Part shown: positions 5,495-7,590 of the stretch, one piece after another
How positions within the stretch are numbered: the first letter of the stretch is position 1
Layout of the letters: each line of letters begins with the position of its first letter
NCBI GenBank assembly: GCA_013697465.1
Contig: JACCWU010000051.1
Location: 1-7,590 of the forward strand
Origin: Actinomycetota bacterium
GTDB lineage: Bacteria; Actinomycetota; Thermoleophilia; Gaiellales; Gaiellaceae
Direction: 5' to 3'
DNA length: 7,590 bases
Notes under the pieces: generated by a model
The model's input: the letters and a program-made list of their open reading frames with translations, nothing else
What the model was told of the DNA's origin: nothing
Database searches by the model: none
Translations under genes and position numbers: made by a program

Positions 5495-6544
5495 ATGCGT
5501 GCGATCCGCAAGCGCGAGTCCAAGCCGGGACTGGTGCTGGACGAGGTCCCGGTTCCCACACCAGGCCCGGACGAGGTGCTCGTCCGTATCGAGGCGGCGA
5601 GCATCTGCGGCACCGATCTCCACATCGAGCGTTGGGATCAGTGGTCGTCAGAGCGCGTCCACCCCCCGCTGACGCTCGGCCACGAGCTCTGCGGAACCGT
5701 CGTCGCGACCGGGAACCAGGTGCGGGACGTCGAGGAGGGTGCTTACGTCTCGGCGGAGAGCCACGTCACCTGCGGAACGTGCTTCCATTGCCGCACCGGC
5801 CGGGCGCACATGTGCGAGCGGACGCGCATCCTCGGAGTCGACCGCGACGGAGGCTTCGCCGACTACGTCGCGATCCCCGCGTCCGTCGTGTGGCGCAACG
5901 ACCGCTCGAAGCTCCCTCCGGAGATCGCCTGCCTGCAGGAGCCGTTTGGGAACGCGGTGTTCGCGACGAGCACGCAGGATCTCGCTGGCCGGGCCGTCGC
6001 CGTGCTCGGGTGCGGGCCCGTGGGGCTGTTCACGATCGCGATCGCACGTGCCTTCGGCGCGGGGCGGCTGCTCGCATCGGACCACGTGCCTTTCCGCATG
6101 GAGCTGGCGCGGACGCTCGGGGCCGAGGCGGTCGTGAACGTCAAGCAAGAGGAAGATGTCCCGGCCTGGTTCCTCGAGGAGAACGAGGGCATCGGGATGG
6201 GCGTCGTGTTCGAGATGTCCGGAGCGCTGAAGGCGATCCACGACGCGTTCGGGATCGTGCGTCACGGCGGTAACGTCGTGCTCTTCGGCATCCCCTCGCA
6301 GCCGGCGACGATCGACATCGCGGAGTCGCTGATCTTCAAGAACCTGACGGTGAGTGCGGTCAACGGACGTCAGATCTGGGAGACGTGGTACACGACTCGC
6401 TGGCTCCTCGAGCATGGTGTCGTGGACCTGCGGCCGCTGATCACGGCCGAGCTCCCGCTCGAGCGCTTCGAGGAGGCATTCGCACTGCTCGAGACGGGAG
6501 AGGCCTGCAAGATCGTCCTGCGACCGAACGGAGCCACACCGTGA
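5495..6544 (+). CDS. tdh: L-threonine 3-dehydrogenase
   Basis: This cytoplasmic, zinc-dependent enzyme oxidises L-threonine with NAD to 2-amino-3-oxobutanoate. It is a medium-chain dehydrogenase of 349 residues (E. coli Tdh has 341). Catalytic zinc ligands Cys38, His63 and Glu64, and the proton-relay residues Thr40 and His43 (ICGTDLHIERWDQW), have the same numbers as in E. coli Tdh when the protein starts at ATG 5495. The structural zinc cysteines are Cys93, 96, 99 and 107 (CGTCFHC...MC). The NAD-binding fold has GCGPVG, and EPFGNAVF and GRQIWETWY are characteristic of Tdh rather than other alcohol dehydrogenases. An in-frame GTG at 5486 is an alternative start adding MET; alignment favours 5495, with GGAG close before it at 5488-5491. 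It lies 39 bases after the lipoprotein gene, and its stop overlaps the kbl start as GTGA, forming the standard threonine-to-glycine operon. Confidence 0.95.
   Translation: MRAIRKRESKPGLVLDEVPVPTPGPDEVLVRIEAASICGTDLHIERWDQWSSERVHPPLTLGHELCGTVVATGNQVRDVEEGAYVSAESHVTCGTCFHCRTGRAHMCERTRILGVDRDGGFADYVAIPASVVWRNDRSKLPPEIACLQEPFGNAVFATSTQDLAGRAVAVLGCGPVGLFTIAIARAFGAGRLLASDHVPFRMELARTLGAEAVVNVKQEEDVPAWFLEENEGIGMGVVFEMSGALKAIHDAFGIVRHGGNVVLFGIPSQPATIDIAESLIFKNLTVSAVNGRQIWETWYTTRWLLEHGVVDLRPLITAELPLERFEEAFALLETGEACKIVLRPNGATP
6530..6533 (+). promoter_or_regulatory. Ribosome binding site for kbl, inside the end of tdh
   Basis: GGAG lies seven bases before GTG 6541. Together with the GTGA overlap it fixes the kbl start and indicates translational coupling to tdh. 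Confidence 0.6.
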
Positions 6545-7590
6545 ACTCAGTCTTGACGGAGCAGGTCGGCGCGGAGCTCGACGCGCTGCGGGAGGCGCGG
6601 ACGTACAAGCGCTTCAATGTCCTCGAGTCCCCGCAGGGCGCGGTCGTGGAGATGGCCGGCCGCGGCGAGGTCGTCGTGCTCTCGTCGAACAACTACCTGG
6701 GGCTTGCGGCACATCCGGAGGTCGTCCGGGCCGGGATCGAGGGGCTCGAGCGCTACGGTGCCGGAACGGCCTCGGTGCGCTTCATCTGCGGCACCTTCGA
6801 TCCCCACCTCGAGCTCGAGCGGAAGCTCGCCGATCTCTCCGGCACGGAGGCCGCGCTCACCTATGTCTCCTGCTGGAATGCGAACGAGGCGCTCATCCCG
6901 ACGCTGACCGACAAGACGACGGTGATCCTCACCGACGAGCTCAACCACGCCAGCATCATCGACGCCGTTCGGCTCTCGCGCCCGGCGCAGAAGGTCATCT
7001 ACCCGCACTCGAACATGAGCGCACTTCGGGAGGCGCTGGCGGCTGCGCCGAGCGGCGCGCGCAAGCTCATCCTCACGGACGGCGTGTTCTCGATGGAGGG
7101 CGATCTCGCGAGGCTTCCGGAGATCGTCGAGCTCGCGCGCGAGCACGACGCGGTCGTCGTCGTGGACGACTCGCACGGCGTGGGCGTGCTCGGGGATACC
7201 GGACGCGGAGTGGTCGAGCATTTCGGCCTGCTCGGGGAGGTGGACGTTCTCACCGGGACGCTCGGAAAGTCGCTCGGCGGAGCGGCGGGCGGGTACGTCG
7301 CCGCGTCGGAGGAGGTCTGCGACCTTCTCGCGCAACGCTCGCGGCCGCAACTCTTCTCGAACGCCCTGCCGCCCACCGTGGCGTGCAGCTCGCTGCGCGC
7401 GATCGAGGTGATGCTCGAGCAACCTGAGTTGCTCCGTCGCCTCCGCGAGAACACGACGATCTTCCGGGCCATGCTCAGCGAGGCCGGATACAGCCCGCTC
7501 GACGGCGAAGCGGCGATCATCCCGGTCATCGTCGGGGAGACGGCAGACGCCATCGCGCTTTCCGGCCGGCTGCTCGACGAGGGCGTGTTC
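6541..7590 (+). CDS. kbl: Glycine C-acetyltransferase (2-amino-3-ketobutyrate CoA ligase), 3' end beyond window
   Basis: This PLP enzyme of the alpha-oxoamine synthase family cleaves 2-amino-3-oxobutanoate with CoA to glycine and acetyl-CoA, using the unstable product of Tdh. The 350 codons present are unbroken; the family has about 395-400, so roughly 45-50 are missing. Visible landmarks are SSNNYLGLAAHPEV (48-61), the YGAGTASVRFICGT block (72-85) typical of Kbl, DELNHASIIDA with the PLP-stacking His136, LTDGVFSMEGD, VDDSHGVG with Asp209 and His212, and TLGKSLGGAAGGY with the Schiff-base Lys243 (Lys244 in E. coli). The SVRFICGT wording and the location directly after tdh separate it from 8-amino-7-oxononanoate synthase (BioF). 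Translation starts at GTG 6541, which overlaps the tdh stop by four bases; no ATG start is available near the conserved N-terminus. Confidence 0.95.
   Translation, partial: MNSVLTEQVGAELDALREARTYKRFNVLESPQGAVVEMAGRGEVVVLSSNNYLGLAAHPEVVRAGIEGLERYGAGTASVRFICGTFDPHLELERKLADLSGTEAALTYVSCWNANEALIPTLTDKTTVILTDELNHASIIDAVRLSRPAQKVIYPHSNMSALREALAAAPSGARKLILTDGVFSMEGDLARLPEIVELAREHDAVVVVDDSHGVGVLGDTGRGVVEHFGLLGEVDVLTGTLGKSLGGAAGGYVAASEEVCDLLAQRSRPQLFSNALPPTVACSSLRAIEVMLEQPELLRRLRENTTIFRAMLSEAGYSPLDGEAAIIPVIVGETADAIALSGRLLDEGVF

Noticed and set aside
5467..6415. Long frames overlapping tdh on both strands
   Set aside because: tdh is certain from catalytic residues; the others are GC-driven shadows of low complexity.
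1..7590. CRISPR array, tRNA, rRNA, insertion sequence or prophage signs
   Set aside because: No regularly spaced repeats, cloverleaf-like sequence, transposase motif or terminal inverted repeats were seen on either strand.

Overview
This is a 7.6 kb stretch of a GC-rich (roughly two-thirds G+C) bacterial chromosome. The organism looks like a high-GC Gram-positive, most likely an actinobacterium. A GerMN / peptidoglycan-binding / YkuD cell-wall enzyme, a lipoprotein coupled to a secreted protein, and family resemblances I recall from Thermoleophilia (Gaiellales/Solirubrobacterales) point that way. The placement is inference; there is no rRNA or other marker gene here. Almost every base is coding or recently coding, and many of the long open frames are GC-driven shadows.

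Left block (1-1641, minus strand, read right to left): a broken aldo/keto reductase gene with a HAD-phosphatase-like tail, then a small VOC (glyoxalase-fold) protein, then a DNA alkylation repair (AlkD-like HEAT) gene that runs off the left edge. The alkD gene starts with GTG.

Middle block: a secreted L,D-transpeptidase with GerMN and peptidoglycan-binding domains (1721-2746, plus) converges on a minus-strand pair. That pair is a cupin (3147-2812) whose stop overlaps the ATG of a second VOC gene. The second VOC gene is cut off after about 24 recognisable codons, exactly where the transpeptidase gene ends. Further right, also on the minus strand, is an unrecognised protein with three C-terminal membrane helices (4131-3271).

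Right block (4284-7590, plus strand): an unrecognised exported protein preceded by an excellent Shine-Dalgarno but with ATA where the start codon should be; a lipoprotein coupled to it by a TGATG overlap; then tdh (L-threonine 3-dehydrogenase) and kbl (glycine C-acetyltransferase, cut by the right edge), which overlap at GTGA. Tdh and Kbl together convert threonine to glycine and acetyl-CoA via 2-amino-3-oxobutanoate. Catalytic and zinc residues of Tdh are intact and fall at the same numbers as in the E. coli enzyme.

I see no mobile element, CRISPR array, tRNA or rRNA. The points most worth a second look are the ATA start, the decayed AKR-HAD gene with a two-base slip in a CG run, the truncated VOC gene overlapping the transpeptidase, and the two uncharacterised envelope proteins made as a coupled pair. 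I did not find convincing evidence of a new multi-gene system.
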